A DNA stretch of 13,583 nt, from assembly GCA_045534165.1 (NCBI GenBank), contig JAZSJD010000058.1, positions 1 through 13,583 of the forward strand. Direction: 5' to 3'. The position numbers and the translations under genes are program-made. Source of the DNA: SIG575 sp045534165 (GTDB lineage Bacteria; Bacillota; Clostridia; Oscillospirales; Acutalibacteraceae). Shown here piece by piece: positions 1 through 7,865 of the stretch. Position 1 is the stretch's first letter, and each line of letters begins with the position of its first letter. The notes under the pieces are model-generated. The model was not told where the DNA came from. It was given only the letters and a program-made list of their open reading frames with translations, and did no database searches.

Positions 1-159
1 TGCTACGCAGTTTCGTAGAAAAGCAAAATTACTTGAATTGAAGCCAAAAATGCAGCAAGGCTGACGCCTTGCGAGGCTTTTGGTAATAATACAAGGAATT
101 TTGTTCGAGAAACAAAAACTTCCTTATGGGAGCTCAGCGAATTTCCACCCTTTTTAATA
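1..159. repeat. Structured non-coding stretch with three stem-loops, possible dispersed repeat
   Basis: No gene is visible here. Three inverted repeats follow each other. CTACG at 3-7 pairs with CGTAG at 14-18. GCAAGG at 55-60 pairs with CCTTGC at 67-72, inside an outer CCAAAA/TTTTGG pair (44-49 with 78-83). A long imperfect stem joins 93-105 to 111-125 around a 5-base loop, with a 2-base bulge. The region lies just downstream of the transporter stop codon on the minus strand. The middle hairpin is followed on that strand by ATTTTT and could end transcription. The dense structure resembles a dispersed intergenic repeat, but no second copy exists in this window, so that part is inference. Confidence 0.4.
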
Positions 160-1533
160 TTACAATTTCATAATTTCAAAAGCAGAAAGAACTGAGGAAA
201 TAAGAATAAGAGTAATAAACACAGGAGCAATGTATTTAATTACTACTGTAAACAAAGTTTTAGCTTTGAATTTGCCACCAATTTCAATTTCTTCAATAAG
301 TGCTTTCGGTTTAAGAATATATCCCACAAAAATACAGGTAAGCAACGCCACAATCGGCATAATCACGCTGTTACTCAGGAAATCAAAGAAAGTAAGGATA
401 TCATCCAATCCTAAGGGTTTGATATCTTTGAATACACCAAAACCGAGAGCTGAGGGAAGACCCAACACAACACTGCCTGCGAACACCACAATGCACGTAA
501 CAGTTCTGCTCCAACCTAATTTGTCTTTTACGATAGAAACAACTGTTTCCATAAGTGAAATCGAAGAGGTAAGAGCTGCCAAAAGAACAAGCAAGAAGAA
601 AACTATACCAATAATGCGTCCTGCGGTGGGACCCATAGATTCAAAAACTTTAGGCAAAGACACAAACATAAGACTGGGGCCTGTTTTCACTTCTGCATTC
701 GGTCCTTGAACAGCAAAAACAGCAGGAATAACCATAAGACCTGCAAGGAAAGCAATGCCTGTGTCAAAAATCTCAATCTGTCTTACTGATTTTTCGATAC
801 TTACATTTTTCTTCATATAAGAGCCATAAGTTATCATAATACCCATAGCAAGCGACATTGAATAGAAAAGCTGTCCCATAGCAGCAAGCATTGTTTTGCC
901 GAATTTTGCAAGAGTAAAACCTTCGAAATTAGGAACTAAATAATATTTAACACCAGCCATTGCGCCATCCATAGTCATAGAATAAACTGCCACAAAAATT
1001 GTCAGAACTATCAGAACGGGCATCATGAACTTACTTACTTTTTCAATACCTTTTTCAACTCCGAAAAGAACAACAAGAGATGTAATTGCAAGAAAAATAA
1101 AGAAGTATACAATGGGTTCAACAGTCCCGCCTGTAAAATTTTCAAAAAAGCTATCAGATGCTGCTGCGGCAACATCACCTTTTGCAAATACCACAAGATA
1201 TTTCGTTACCCAACCACCAATTACTGAATAATAAGGCAAAATAATCGCAGGCACAATGGCACCTAACCAACCTATAAATGCAAATTTTTTATTAAGCTTA
1301 CCATAAGCGTTAATTGCACTTTGTCCTGTTTTTCTTCCTATTGCAATTTCAGCACACATAAGTGCAAATCCGAAAGTAACTGCAAGTAAGAGATACGCTA
1401 AAAGGAAAATTCCTCCGCCATATTCAGCTGCAAGATAAGGGAATCTCCATATGTTACCAAGTCCTACAGCAGAACCTGCAGCAGCAAGAACAAAACCGAT
1501 CTTGCCGGTAAAACTGCTTCTTTTTCCTTCCAT
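160..1533 (-). CDS. Sodium-dependent neurotransmitter:sodium symporter family transporter (amino acid)
   Basis: A 457-residue polytopic membrane protein of the SNF/NSS family (LeuT fold), which takes up amino acids with Na+. Helix 1 carries the family signature GSAVGLGNIWRFPY (residues 20-33), including the Asn27 and Gly24 positions of LeuT. Gly rather than Asp at position 24 suggests a substrate with its own carboxylate, i.e. an amino acid rather than an amine. Helix 6 contains GQLFYSMSLAM (220-230), the unwound substrate-binding segment. Met230 stands where LeuT has Phe259; MhsT, which takes bulky hydrophobic amino acids, also has Met there. A TSSISLME segment provides the Na2-site serines of helix 8. 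The length is close to the 11-helix MhsT type. The ATG is preceded by GGGGG seven bases upstream and by its own promoter. The exact substrate cannot be read from sequence. Confidence 0.93.
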   Translation of the reverse strand: MEGKRSSFTGKIGFVLAAAGSAVGLGNIWRFPYLAAEYGGGIFLLAYLLLAVTFGFALMCAEIAIGRKTGQSAINAYGKLNKKFAFIGWLGAIVPAIILPYYSVIGGWVTKYLVVFAKGDVAAAASDSFFENFTGGTVEPIVYFFIFLAITSLVVLFGVEKGIEKVSKFMMPVLIVLTIFVAVYSMTMDGAMAGVKYYLVPNFEGFTLAKFGKTMLAAMGQLFYSMSLAMGIMITYGSYMKKNVSIEKSVRQIEIFDTGIAFLAGLMVIPAVFAVQGPNAEVKTGPSLMFVSLPKVFESMGPTAGRIIGIVFFLLVLLAALTSSISLMETVVSIVKDKLGWSRTVTCIVVFAGSVVLGLPSALGFGVFKDIKPLGLDDILTFFDFLSNSVIMPIVALLTCIFVGYILKPKALIEEIEIGGKFKAKTLFTVVIKYIAPVFITLILISSVLSAFEIMKL

Positions 1534-1561
1534 TTTCTAACCCCCGAAAATATTTTCTACT

Positions 1562-1590
1562 ATTATATCAATTAATTCAATTCTCGTCAA
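1562..1590 (-). promoter_or_regulatory. Sigma-A promoter of the transporter gene
   Basis: On the minus strand, -35 TTGACG (1585-1590) and -10 TATAAT (1562-1567) are separated by 17 bases. TGA directly before the -10 gives an extended -10. The predicted start is near 1555, about 22 bases before the ATG. The -35 lies only about 11 bases beyond the mutS2 stop codon, and no clear terminator separates the two genes, so read-through from mutS2 is also possible. Confidence 0.75.
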
Positions 1591-1600
1591 CTTTTTACAA

Positions 1601-3997
1601 TTATTTCAATGTAACAATTGTAACACCTGTTTCTCCTTCACCATAAACCCCTAAACGGTAGCTTTTAACGAAAGAATTGCCTCTCAGATATTGCTGAACA
1701 GCACTTCTGAGAACGCCTGTTCCCTTACCGTGAACAACAGTAAATTCTGTTATTCCAAGACGATACGCTGTGTCAATATATCTGTCAAGAGTCATAACTG
1801 CCTCATCAGCAATCATACCTCTTAAATCGACTTTTGTTTCAGCTTTAGCTGTACTTCTTGCTTCAAAATTAGATACACCACTTCTTTTAGGTGCTGTCTT
1901 TTTCTTTTCTGCTTGTTTTTCAACAAGTCTTAAATCAGAAATATGCACTCTTGTTTTTATTGCACCTGCCACAACACCAACTTCACCTTTTTTATCAGGT
2001 AAAGATGTTACTTCAGCTTGTTTTGCAAGGCTTGCAATAATAACATTATCCCCGATTCTGAGTTCTCTCGGCAATACATAATTTTCATCTTCTGCCAGAT
2101 TCATAACCGGGTCTGCTGCACTGTCAAGAGCTTCCATTCCTCTCTTAATTGTAGAACGTGCTCTTCTTGCCAATTCAGCAGCATCTTTCGTTTTCTTCTG
2201 TTCTTTTTTCAGTTCATCAATTTCATTGAGAAGTGCATAAGATTCACGTCTTGCACCATCAACAATTTTAATTGCCTCATTACGGGCCTTTTCAATTTCC
2301 TTTTCACGGATAGATGCAATATCTTCTTTCTGCTTTATTGCCTCTTCTTTCAGACGCTCGGCTTCTCTGAGAGTTTTCTGAGCAATTTCCCTTTCCTCTT
2401 CCATAGCCTTTCTGGTCTGTTCCAATTTGTCATAAACAGCTTCAAAACGGGTGCTTTCAGTATCTACAAGTTCTTTAGCTCTTTCCACAACGTCTGAACC
2501 CATGCCAAGTCGCTCAGAAATTGCAAAAGCGTTTGATTTCCCGGGAACACCTATAAGCAATTTATAAGTAGGACGCAATGTTGCCACATCAAATTCGCAG
2601 GAACCGTTTTCAACCCTCGGCGTTTCAACTGCATATGATTTAAGCTCTGCATAGTGTGTTGTCGCACCAATTTTTGCCCCTGCTATATGCAGCCTTTCAA
2701 GAATTGCAGTTGCAAGGGCAGCACCTTCAATTGGGTCTGTACCTGCACCCAATTCATCTATAAGAACAAGACTTTTTTCGTCAGCTGTTTTTAAAATTTC
2801 AATAATGTTGGTCATATGTGCACTGAAAGTTGAAAGTGATTGTTCAATGCTCTGCTCATCACCGATATCTGCAAGAACTTTTTCAAACACAGAAACACGG
2901 CTTCTGTCAGAAACAGGAAGCATAAGTCCGCACATTGCCATCAGAGACATAAGACCTAATGTTTTTATTGAAACAGTCTTACCACCTGTGTTAGGACCGG
3001 TTATAACAAGTGTGTCAAAATCTTCACCTAATCTTATATTAACAGGCACAACCTTGTCCTTGGAAATTAAAGGATGACGTGCATTATTCAACTCAATGAT
3101 ACCATTATCATTCAGAATCGGCACAGATGCATTCATTTTATAAGCAAGATGTGCTTTTGCAAAAATGACATTAAGTTCAACTGCACATTCATAACTGTTT
3201 TTTATACTGTTTGCAAAATCTCCGCATTGTGCAGAAAGTTCTGCCAGAATTCTTTCAATCTCATCACGTTCCTGTGATTGCAGAACTTTTATTTCATTGT
3301 TTGCCTCAACCACAGCGGCCGGTTCAATAAATACTGTTGCACCTGAAGAAGAAGTGTCGTGCACAAGACCTGAAATTTCACTTCTGTATTCATTCTTTAC
3401 AGGAACAACAAATCTTCCGTTACGCATAGTTATAATGTTTTCCTGCAAAAATTTCTGGTTTCCGGAAGAGCGGATAAGTTTGTCAAGTTTTTCTCTTATA
3501 TTGGATTCCTGAACTCTTATTTTTCTTCTGATTGTCTGCAATAAAGGCGAAGCATTGTCGCTCATTTCTTCCTCTGAAATAATTGCATTGGTAATAGCAT
3601 CTTCCAGAAATTTATTAGGACTCAACGCATCAAAATAAACATCAAGGACTGTATCCACACCTGCGTTTGTACTTCTCCAGGAAGAAATCGAACGTATAAC
3701 ATGAAGAACCGATGCAACATCAAGAAGCTCTCTCATATTAAGAACACTTCCTGCATCAGCTCTGCTTAATGCGTTATTCACGTTTTTTAATCCGCCAAAA
3801 GCAGGTCCTCCGAATCGTGCCAGCATCATGTGAGCATCCTGCGTCTGATTCAGGAGTGCCTGAGCCATTTCCAGTGATGTTTCAGGTTTCAAAGAAAGTG
3901 CAGTCTCTCTGGCATCCGGACAAGCTGTATGTTCAGCAAGCATTTCAAGAACTTTTTCAAGTTCAAGTGCTTTATAATCTCTCTGTCGGGTTTTCAC
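1601..3997 (-). CDS. mutS2: Endonuclease MutS2 / ribosome-rescue ATPase
   Basis: A 798-residue MutS2 protein (B. subtilis MutS2 is about 785). Residues 1-300 form the MutS-like core and lever. The ABC-type ATPase follows: Walker A GPNTGGKT (334-341), signature SLSTFSAHM (387-395) and Walker B LVLIDE (410-415). A charged coiled coil covers about 515-640. The C-terminal Smr domain (about 715-798) has DLRG and HGKGTGVLR motifs. In the family, MutS2 has been linked to suppressing homologous recombination and, in B. subtilis, to splitting collided ribosomes; both are family knowledge, not shown here. The start is GTG, with AAGGTG about 8 bases upstream, and it gives the usual N-terminus of the family (residues DYKALELEKVLEML). 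It lies 19 bases after recO, so it is probably co-transcribed with it. Confidence 0.97.
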   Translation of the reverse strand: MKTRQRDYKALELEKVLEMLAEHTACPDARETALSLKPETSLEMAQALLNQTQDAHMMLARFGGPAFGGLKNVNNALSRADAGSVLNMRELLDVASVLHVIRSISSWRSTNAGVDTVLDVYFDALSPNKFLEDAITNAIISEEEMSDNASPLLQTIRRKIRVQESNIREKLDKLIRSSGNQKFLQENIITMRNGRFVVPVKNEYRSEISGLVHDTSSSGATVFIEPAAVVEANNEIKVLQSQERDEIERILAELSAQCGDFANSIKNSYECAVELNVIFAKAHLAYKMNASVPILNDNGIIELNNARHPLISKDKVVPVNIRLGEDFDTLVITGPNTGGKTVSIKTLGLMSLMAMCGLMLPVSDRSRVSVFEKVLADIGDEQSIEQSLSTFSAHMTNIIEILKTADEKSLVLIDELGAGTDPIEGAALATAILERLHIAGAKIGATTHYAELKSYAVETPRVENGSCEFDVATLRPTYKLLIGVPGKSNAFAISERLGMGSDVVERAKELVDTESTRFEAVYDKLEQTRKAMEEEREIAQKTLREAERLKEEAIKQKEDIASIREKEIEKARNEAIKIVDGARRESYALLNEIDELKKEQKKTKDAAELARRARSTIKRGMEALDSAADPVMNLAEDENYVLPRELRIGDNVIIASLAKQAEVTSLPDKKGEVGVVAGAIKTRVHISDLRLVEKQAEKKKTAPKRSGVSNFEARSTAKAETKVDLRGMIADEAVMTLDRYIDTAYRLGITEFTVVHGKGTGVLRSAVQQYLRGNSFVKSYRLGVYGEGETGVTIVTLK

Positions 3998-4016
3998 GTC
4001 CCCAACACCTTACCTT

Positions 4017-4745
4017 TCATATCATATAATAAAAATCAAGTGTTTTAAAACTTCTCTGCAACGTAGCAGAAATATATTTTTCTGTCAAATCGGCAAGGGC
4101 CTGTAAGTTTTCCTCGCCCAAATTGAAATTAAAAATTTTCTGTCTGTCACTTAACACAATATACCTTACTGCAGTAATAACGCTGAGAGGAACTTTTATA
4201 CCTGTTTTTCCACAACCACCACAAAAAATATTTCCGTTTGATATGTCAAAAAACATAAATTCATCTTCGTATTTTCCGCAACTCTCACAAGCAATTATGT
4301 TTGGCATATAACCGCTGAGTGATAATATTGTTAATTCAAAAACTGATTTTATCAATCTCTCATCACGTTTATCATTCATTAACAGCATTAAAGAATTTAA
4401 AATCAATTTCAGATATTCTTCTGCACTTTCTCCAACCGGTGCCAGCATTTCACTCAGCTCTGCAAAATACTGGGCAAGTGCAATTTTTTTAACATCTTTT
4501 CTTAAATCAAAAAAGACTTCTTTTGGTTTTGCCGCTTCTATTATGTAAGAGCCTCGGCGTTCTGAAATGCCGAGTTCTGAAAAAGCAAACAACTGAGTGG
4601 CGCTTGAGGTTCTGCTGCCTATTTTTTTTGCGCCATAAACATAAGCTCTGATAATTCCGTATTCACGGCTGAGAACCGTTACGGTTTTATTCTGTTCCCC
4701 TGTGCTTTTCTCTCTGATTATCAGACCGTCTGTATTCAGATTCAT
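4017..4745 (-). CDS. recO: DNA repair protein RecO
   Basis: A 242-residue RecO, which helps load RecA onto SSB-coated single-stranded DNA in the RecFOR pathway. Residues 1-80 are the OB-fold (TDGLIIREKSTGEQNKTVTV at the start of the fold). The rest is helical and holds a four-cysteine zinc site, Cys153-x2-Cys156 and Cys175-x2-Cys178. The ATG is preceded by GGAGAGG about 8 bases upstream. Those bases, and the first 59 bases of recO, lie inside the yqzL-like gene in another frame, so translation of the two is probably coupled. The order era-yqzL-recO matches B. subtilis. mutS2 follows here, where B. subtilis has glyQS. Confidence 0.96.
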   Translation of the reverse strand: MNLNTDGLIIREKSTGEQNKTVTVLSREYGIIRAYVYGAKKIGSRTSSATQLFAFSELGISERRGSYIIEAAKPKEVFFDLRKDVKKIALAQYFAELSEMLAPVGESAEEYLKLILNSLMLLMNDKRDERLIKSVFELTILSLSGYMPNIIACESCGKYEDEFMFFDISNGNIFCGGCGKTGIKVPLSVITAVRYIVLSDRQKIFNFNLGEENLQALADLTEKYISATLQRSFKTLDFYYMI

Positions 4746-4845
4746 CAGCTTTTTCCTCTCCGTTTTTATTTATACAATAATTCAGATAATCTTCAACTTT
4801 TCCGCTGAGCATAAATTTGTTCCAGAGCATTTCTTTATTTTCCAT
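4687..4845 (-). CDS. yqzL: YqzL-like small protein overlapping recO
   Basis: A 52-residue open frame between era and recO. Its N-terminal part reads LWNKFMLSGKVEDYLNYC, which fits the W-x2-F-x3-G-x4-YL pattern I recall for Firmicutes YqzL, also encoded between era and recO. The ATG is preceded by a perfect GGAGG (complement of 4854-4858) at a spacing of 8 bases. The stop is TAA at 4687-4689. The last 59 bases overlap the start of recO in another frame, and this tail (residues 33-52, rich in Glu and Arg) is probably not conserved. YqzL has no firm function. Support comes from position, ribosome binding site and motif. Confidence 0.75.
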   Translation of the reverse strand: MENKEMLWNKFMLSGKVEDYLNYCINKNGEEKADESEYRRSDNQREKHRGTE

Positions 4846-4917
4846 TTTTAACGCCTCCTACAAATAATTTTTGCAGAAGCATTTAAAATAAACAGCGGAA
4901 ATTTTTTCTTATTGAAA

Positions 4918-5814
4918 CTATTCGTTATCTAAACCGAAATTATGGATGAGACCTTCTCTGTTTCTCCAATCTTCCTTAACTTTAACCCAGCATTGAAGAT
5001 TAATTCTGCATTCAAAGAATTTTTCCATGTCTTCCCTTGCTCTTGTAGAAATAGTTTTCAGAGTCTCGCCTTTTTTTCCTATAACCATACCTTTATGGCT
5101 CTCTTTTTCACAATAAATAATTGCCTCTATATCAAGCAGATCCGAATTTGGTCTTTCTCTCATTTTTTCCACACTTACAGCGATTCCGTGAGGAACTTCT
5201 TTATTCATTCTTCTGAGAATTTTTTCCCTGATAATCTCCGCTGCAATAACTCTTTCAGGTTGGTCAGTCAGAGTATCTTCCGGGAAAAAGTGAATTGATG
5301 CAAAAGCAAGACCTTTGAGTTCATCAACAAGCTCCTTGATGTTTGAACCATTTTGTGCAGAAACAGGAACAATCGCAGAAAAATCATAAAGTTCTGACAT
5401 TTCCATAATTCTTGCCATAAGTTCTGTTTTATCAGCTAACGTATCAACTTTGTTGATTGCAAGAATCACAGGCATTTTTTCCTTCTTGAATTTTTCTATA
5501 AGTTCAAGTTCAGCTGTTCTCAGTTCACCTTTAGGCTCAACAACAAACAAACAGGCATCAACACCCGAAATGCTGTCACTTACAGCCTTAACCATTTTTT
5601 CACCTAATTTGTTATGAGGTCTGTGAAAGCCGGGTGTATCAGTAAAAACAAGCTGTGTTTCATTCTGAGTCAACACACCCACAATTTTTGTTCTTGTGGT
5701 TTGTGGTTTGTTTGAAACAATAGCTATTTTCTGACCTATCATTTTGTTAAGGATTGAAGATTTGCCAACGTTGGGACAACCCACAATTGCAATAAAAGCT
5801 GTTTTAGTATTCAT
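4918..5814 (-). CDS. era: GTPase Era
   Basis: A 298-residue Era, the GTPase that binds the 3' end of 16S rRNA during assembly of the small ribosomal subunit. The G domain shows G1 GCPNVGKS (12-19), G2 in TTRTK, G3 DTPG (59-62), G4 NKVD (121-124) and G5 SAQ (152-154). The C-terminal KH domain has the RNA-binding loop VIGKKG (244-249). The length matches the family (about 300). The ATG follows GAGG (complement of 5824-5827) by 9 bases. That ribosome binding site abuts the T-run of a terminator-like hairpin just behind dgkA, so era expression may depend on read-through. The yqzL-like gene follows after 72 bases. Confidence 0.98.
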   Translation of the reverse strand: MNTKTAFIAIVGCPNVGKSSILNKMIGQKIAIVSNKPQTTRTKIVGVLTQNETQLVFTDTPGFHRPHNKLGEKMVKAVSDSISGVDACLFVVEPKGELRTAELELIEKFKKEKMPVILAINKVDTLADKTELMARIMEMSELYDFSAIVPVSAQNGSNIKELVDELKGLAFASIHFFPEDTLTDQPERVIAAEIIREKILRRMNKEVPHGIAVSVEKMRERPNSDLLDIEAIIYCEKESHKGMVIGKKGETLKTISTRAREDMEKFFECRINLQCWVKVKEDWRNREGLIHNFGLDNE

Positions 5815-5827
5815 AATAATCTACCTC

Positions 5828-5853
5828 AAAAAAGCCGTATTAAAAATACGGCT
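5828..5853 (-). terminator. Terminator-like hairpin between dgkA and era
   Basis: AGCCGTAT (5833-5840) and ATACGGCT (5846-5853) form a perfect 8-bp stem with a 5-base loop. On the minus strand the stem is followed by five to six T residues (complement of 5828-5833), the form of an intrinsic terminator. It starts nine bases after the dgkA stop. The T-run runs straight into GAGG, the era ribosome binding site. On the plus strand T-rich sequence also follows, but no plus gene ends here. Confidence 0.7.
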
Positions 5854-5861
5854 CAGATTTT

Positions 5862-6338
5862 TTATTTTTTCTTTTTAAAACACGGAAACCCTTTCAATAT
5901 AAAGATGAATGTCAACACAAGACTTCCTATCAAAACAAAAACCATGTGTATGTTTTCTTTGTAATATTGAAACATCTCTTTAAAAGCTTCAGGTTGTAAC
6001 AAAATAATAAAGCCTACTACCACTGAAAAAATTGCGCTTACCAACACCGCTGCCGCTGCTGCATCTTTAGAAATTTTCGCCAGAATATGATACTCCTGAG
6101 TTGCCAAATCAACAGCCTTCTCCAATGATGTGTTGAAAATTTCAAGACAAAAAACAAGAGCATTGAAAACCAGAATCACCGCCCAGTCCGTTCTTGTAAC
6201 TTCAAAGAAATCATACACCAGAAGATAAGTATACATATAAATACAAAGCGAAAAATGTATTCTTAAATTACGTTCATTTTTCAAGCACCATAAAACTCCG
6301 TTAAAGGCGTTCTTGAAACTCCTGAATAAGCTCTTCAT
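5862..6338 (-). CDS. dgkA: Diacylglycerol/undecaprenol kinase family protein with extra C-terminal helix
   Basis: A 158-residue integral membrane kinase of the DgkA family; Gram-positive members phosphorylate undecaprenol and so recycle the cell-wall lipid carrier. The amphipathic N-terminus has SFKNAFNG and NERNLRIH (residues 7-28). The catalytic stretch is ExxNTxxE with Glu66, Asn69 and Glu73, followed by KDAAAAAV (91-98). Three helices lie at about 29-46, 52-70 and 95-116. A further hydrophobic segment at about 130-150, ending in a Lys-rich tail, makes the protein some 30 residues longer than the usual 3-helix family members. It begins 6 bases after the ybeY stop, with GGAG inside the ybeY end as ribosome binding site. 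A hairpin follows its stop codon. Confidence 0.92.
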   Translation of the reverse strand: MKSLFRSFKNAFNGVLWCLKNERNLRIHFSLCIYMYTYLLVYDFFEVTRTDWAVILVFNALVFCLEIFNTSLEKAVDLATQEYHILAKISKDAAAAAVLVSAIFSVVVGFIILLQPEAFKEMFQYYKENIHMVFVLIGSLVLTFIFILKGFPCFKKKK

Positions 6339-6344
6339 ATAAGA

Positions 6345-6857
6345 TCATTCGTCTCCCATATAGTAACTTCCGTTCCTCTTAAGACCTAACTGTGTAAGAA
6401 CGGTTTCTTCTTTTTCCCTCATATGTACAGCTTCTATCCCACCGTTTTCATGGTCATATCCCAAAAGGTGAAGCATTGAATGAACCGTAAGAAATGCCAC
6501 TTCACGACGCAAAGAATGACCGTAAGCCTCTGCTTGTTCCATAGCTTTTTCGAGAGAAATAACAATATCGCCCAACATCTGTGCACCTGTGTCGTTGTTA
6601 ATATCATACACACCATCTATTCCGAGAGGGAAAGACAGAACGTCTGTCGGACGGTCAACATCTCTGTACTGTTTATTTAATTTATGAATTTCTTCATTGT
6701 CCACAAATCTTACGCTGATTTCTGCGGGTGAAAGTAAATTTTCCATTGTCAGCACAGCAATACAACATTGTCTGACCAACAGATGAATTCCGGTGGGAAT
6801 TTTGTGCACTTTCTGGTCATTGCTGATTATAACTTTTACCTTTCCTCTCTCCTTCAT
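6345..6857 (-). CDS. ybeY: Endoribonuclease YbeY, 16S rRNA maturation factor
   Basis: A 170-residue YbeY, a zinc metalloprotein that takes part in 16S rRNA 3'-end maturation and ribosome quality control. The zinc motif HSMLHLLGYDH gives His126, His130 and His136. The conserved RPTDVLSFP (69-77) carries the invariant Arg. The ATG is preceded by AAAGGGTG six bases upstream. The frame adds about six residues before the KVIISN usually found at the family's N-terminus, and no better in-frame start is seen. The gene lies 13 bases after phoH and 6 bases before dgkA, a tight operon. In B. subtilis pgpH (yqfF) sits between phoH and ybeY; here it is missing. Confidence 0.97.
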   Translation of the reverse strand: MKERGKVKVIISNDQKVHKIPTGIHLLVRQCCIAVLTMENLLSPAEISVRFVDNEEIHKLNKQYRDVDRPTDVLSFPLGIDGVYDINNDTGAQMLGDIVISLEKAMEQAEAYGHSLRREVAFLTVHSMLHLLGYDHENGGIEAVHMREKEETVLTQLGLKRNGSYYMGDE

Positions 6858-6870
6858 TTGTTACACCCTT

Positions 6871-7824
6871 TCACTTGTTTTCGTTTCTTTCATATGCCTT
6901 AACAATATCCTGCACAAGGCGGTGTCTTACAACGTCTTTTTCATTAAAACGCACTGTGTCTATATCATCAACGTTTTTCAGAATTTTTACAACCTCAACA
7001 AGTCCTGACTTTTTTCCGTCAGGTAAATCAACCTGTGTCACGTCACCTGTAATAACCATTTTTGAATTAAAGCCAAGACGTGTGAGAAACATCTTCATCT
7101 GTTCTCTCGTTGTATTCTGAGCTTCATCAAGAATAATAAAACTATCGTCTAAAGTTCTGCCTCGCATATACGCAAGCGGTGCTACTTCAATACTTCCTCT
7201 TTCAAGATATTTCTGAAAACTTTCTGCTCCCAACATATCAAAAAGAGCATCGTAAAGAGGTCTTAAATAAGGGTCAACTTTTTGTTGCAGATCTCCGGGA
7301 AGGAAACCTAATTTTTCGCCCGCTTCAACAGCAGGCCTTGTGAGAATTATTCTGTTGACCTGCTTTTGTCTGAACGCTGTTACAGCCATTGCCACAGCCA
7401 GATAAGTTTTACCTGTACCTGCAGGTCCTACCCCGAAAACAATAGTGTTATCTCTTATTGCCTGAGTGTACCTTTTTTGTCCAAGTGTTTTTGGTTTGAT
7501 GGGCTTACCTTTTGATGAAATGCACACACAATCAGAAGACATGCTTTCAAGCTTGTCCTCGTTTCCCTCTCCTACAAGGGAAATTACATATCTGATATTC
7601 TGTTCGGACAATGTTTCTCCCTTGTTGATGAGCGTCAATAAACCTGCGATTGCTTTTGATGCCTTCGAAACATTTTCCGCTTCTCCTGTCACCTTCAGCT
7701 CTGAACCGCGACTGACAACAGCAACCGAAAATTCTTTTTCAATCATCCTGATGTTTTCATCAAAACTGCCAAACAAGCTTACAGCCTGCTCCATTCTGTC
7801 AACATTAATTATTTGCTCGTACAA
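6871..7824 (-). CDS. phoH: PhoH-like ATPase
   Basis: A 317-residue PhoH-family P-loop ATPase of the helicase-like type. Its cellular role is not settled; its conserved place beside ybeY suggests RNA or ribosome metabolism. An N-terminal KH-like region covers about 1-80. Walker A is GPAGTGKT (133-140) and Walker B FIILDEAQN (229-237). VITGDVTQVDLP follows at about 257-268, and RHRLV is near the end (300-304). The start is TTG at 7824, chosen because GGAGG (complement of 7834-7838) lies 9 bases upstream and gives the usual family N-terminus. A strong promoter precedes it, so it need not be read together with yqfCD. Confidence 0.96.
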   Translation of the reverse strand: MYEQIINVDRMEQAVSLFGSFDENIRMIEKEFSVAVVSRGSELKVTGEAENVSKASKAIAGLLTLINKGETLSEQNIRYVISLVGEGNEDKLESMSSDCVCISSKGKPIKPKTLGQKRYTQAIRDNTIVFGVGPAGTGKTYLAVAMAVTAFRQKQVNRIILTRPAVEAGEKLGFLPGDLQQKVDPYLRPLYDALFDMLGAESFQKYLERGSIEVAPLAYMRGRTLDDSFIILDEAQNTTREQMKMFLTRLGFNSKMVITGDVTQVDLPDGKKSGLVEVVKILKNVDDIDTVRFNEKDVVRHRLVQDIVKAYERNENK

Positions 7825-7865
7825 AAACCCGGACCTCCGTATACTGCTTTATTCTAATCATAATT

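Noticed and set aside
230..709. A 159-residue plus-strand open frame opposite the transporter
   Set aside because: The transporter frame explains the sequence fully; this one has no domain or start signal.
1711..1722. A second exact GAAC-N4-GTTC palindrome (GAACGCCTGTTC)
   Set aside because: It lies inside the Smr-domain coding part of mutS2, far from any promoter; the bases are explained by the protein sequence. It is used only as a caution on the other LexA-like site.
2018..2497. A 159-residue plus-strand open frame opposite mutS2
   Set aside because: It is a Phe- and Cys-rich shadow of the MutS2 coiled-coil region, with no family resemblance.
4846..4917. A promoter or terminator between era and the yqzL-like gene
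   Set aside because: The 72 AT-rich bases show no spaced -35/-10 pair and no stem followed by a T-run.
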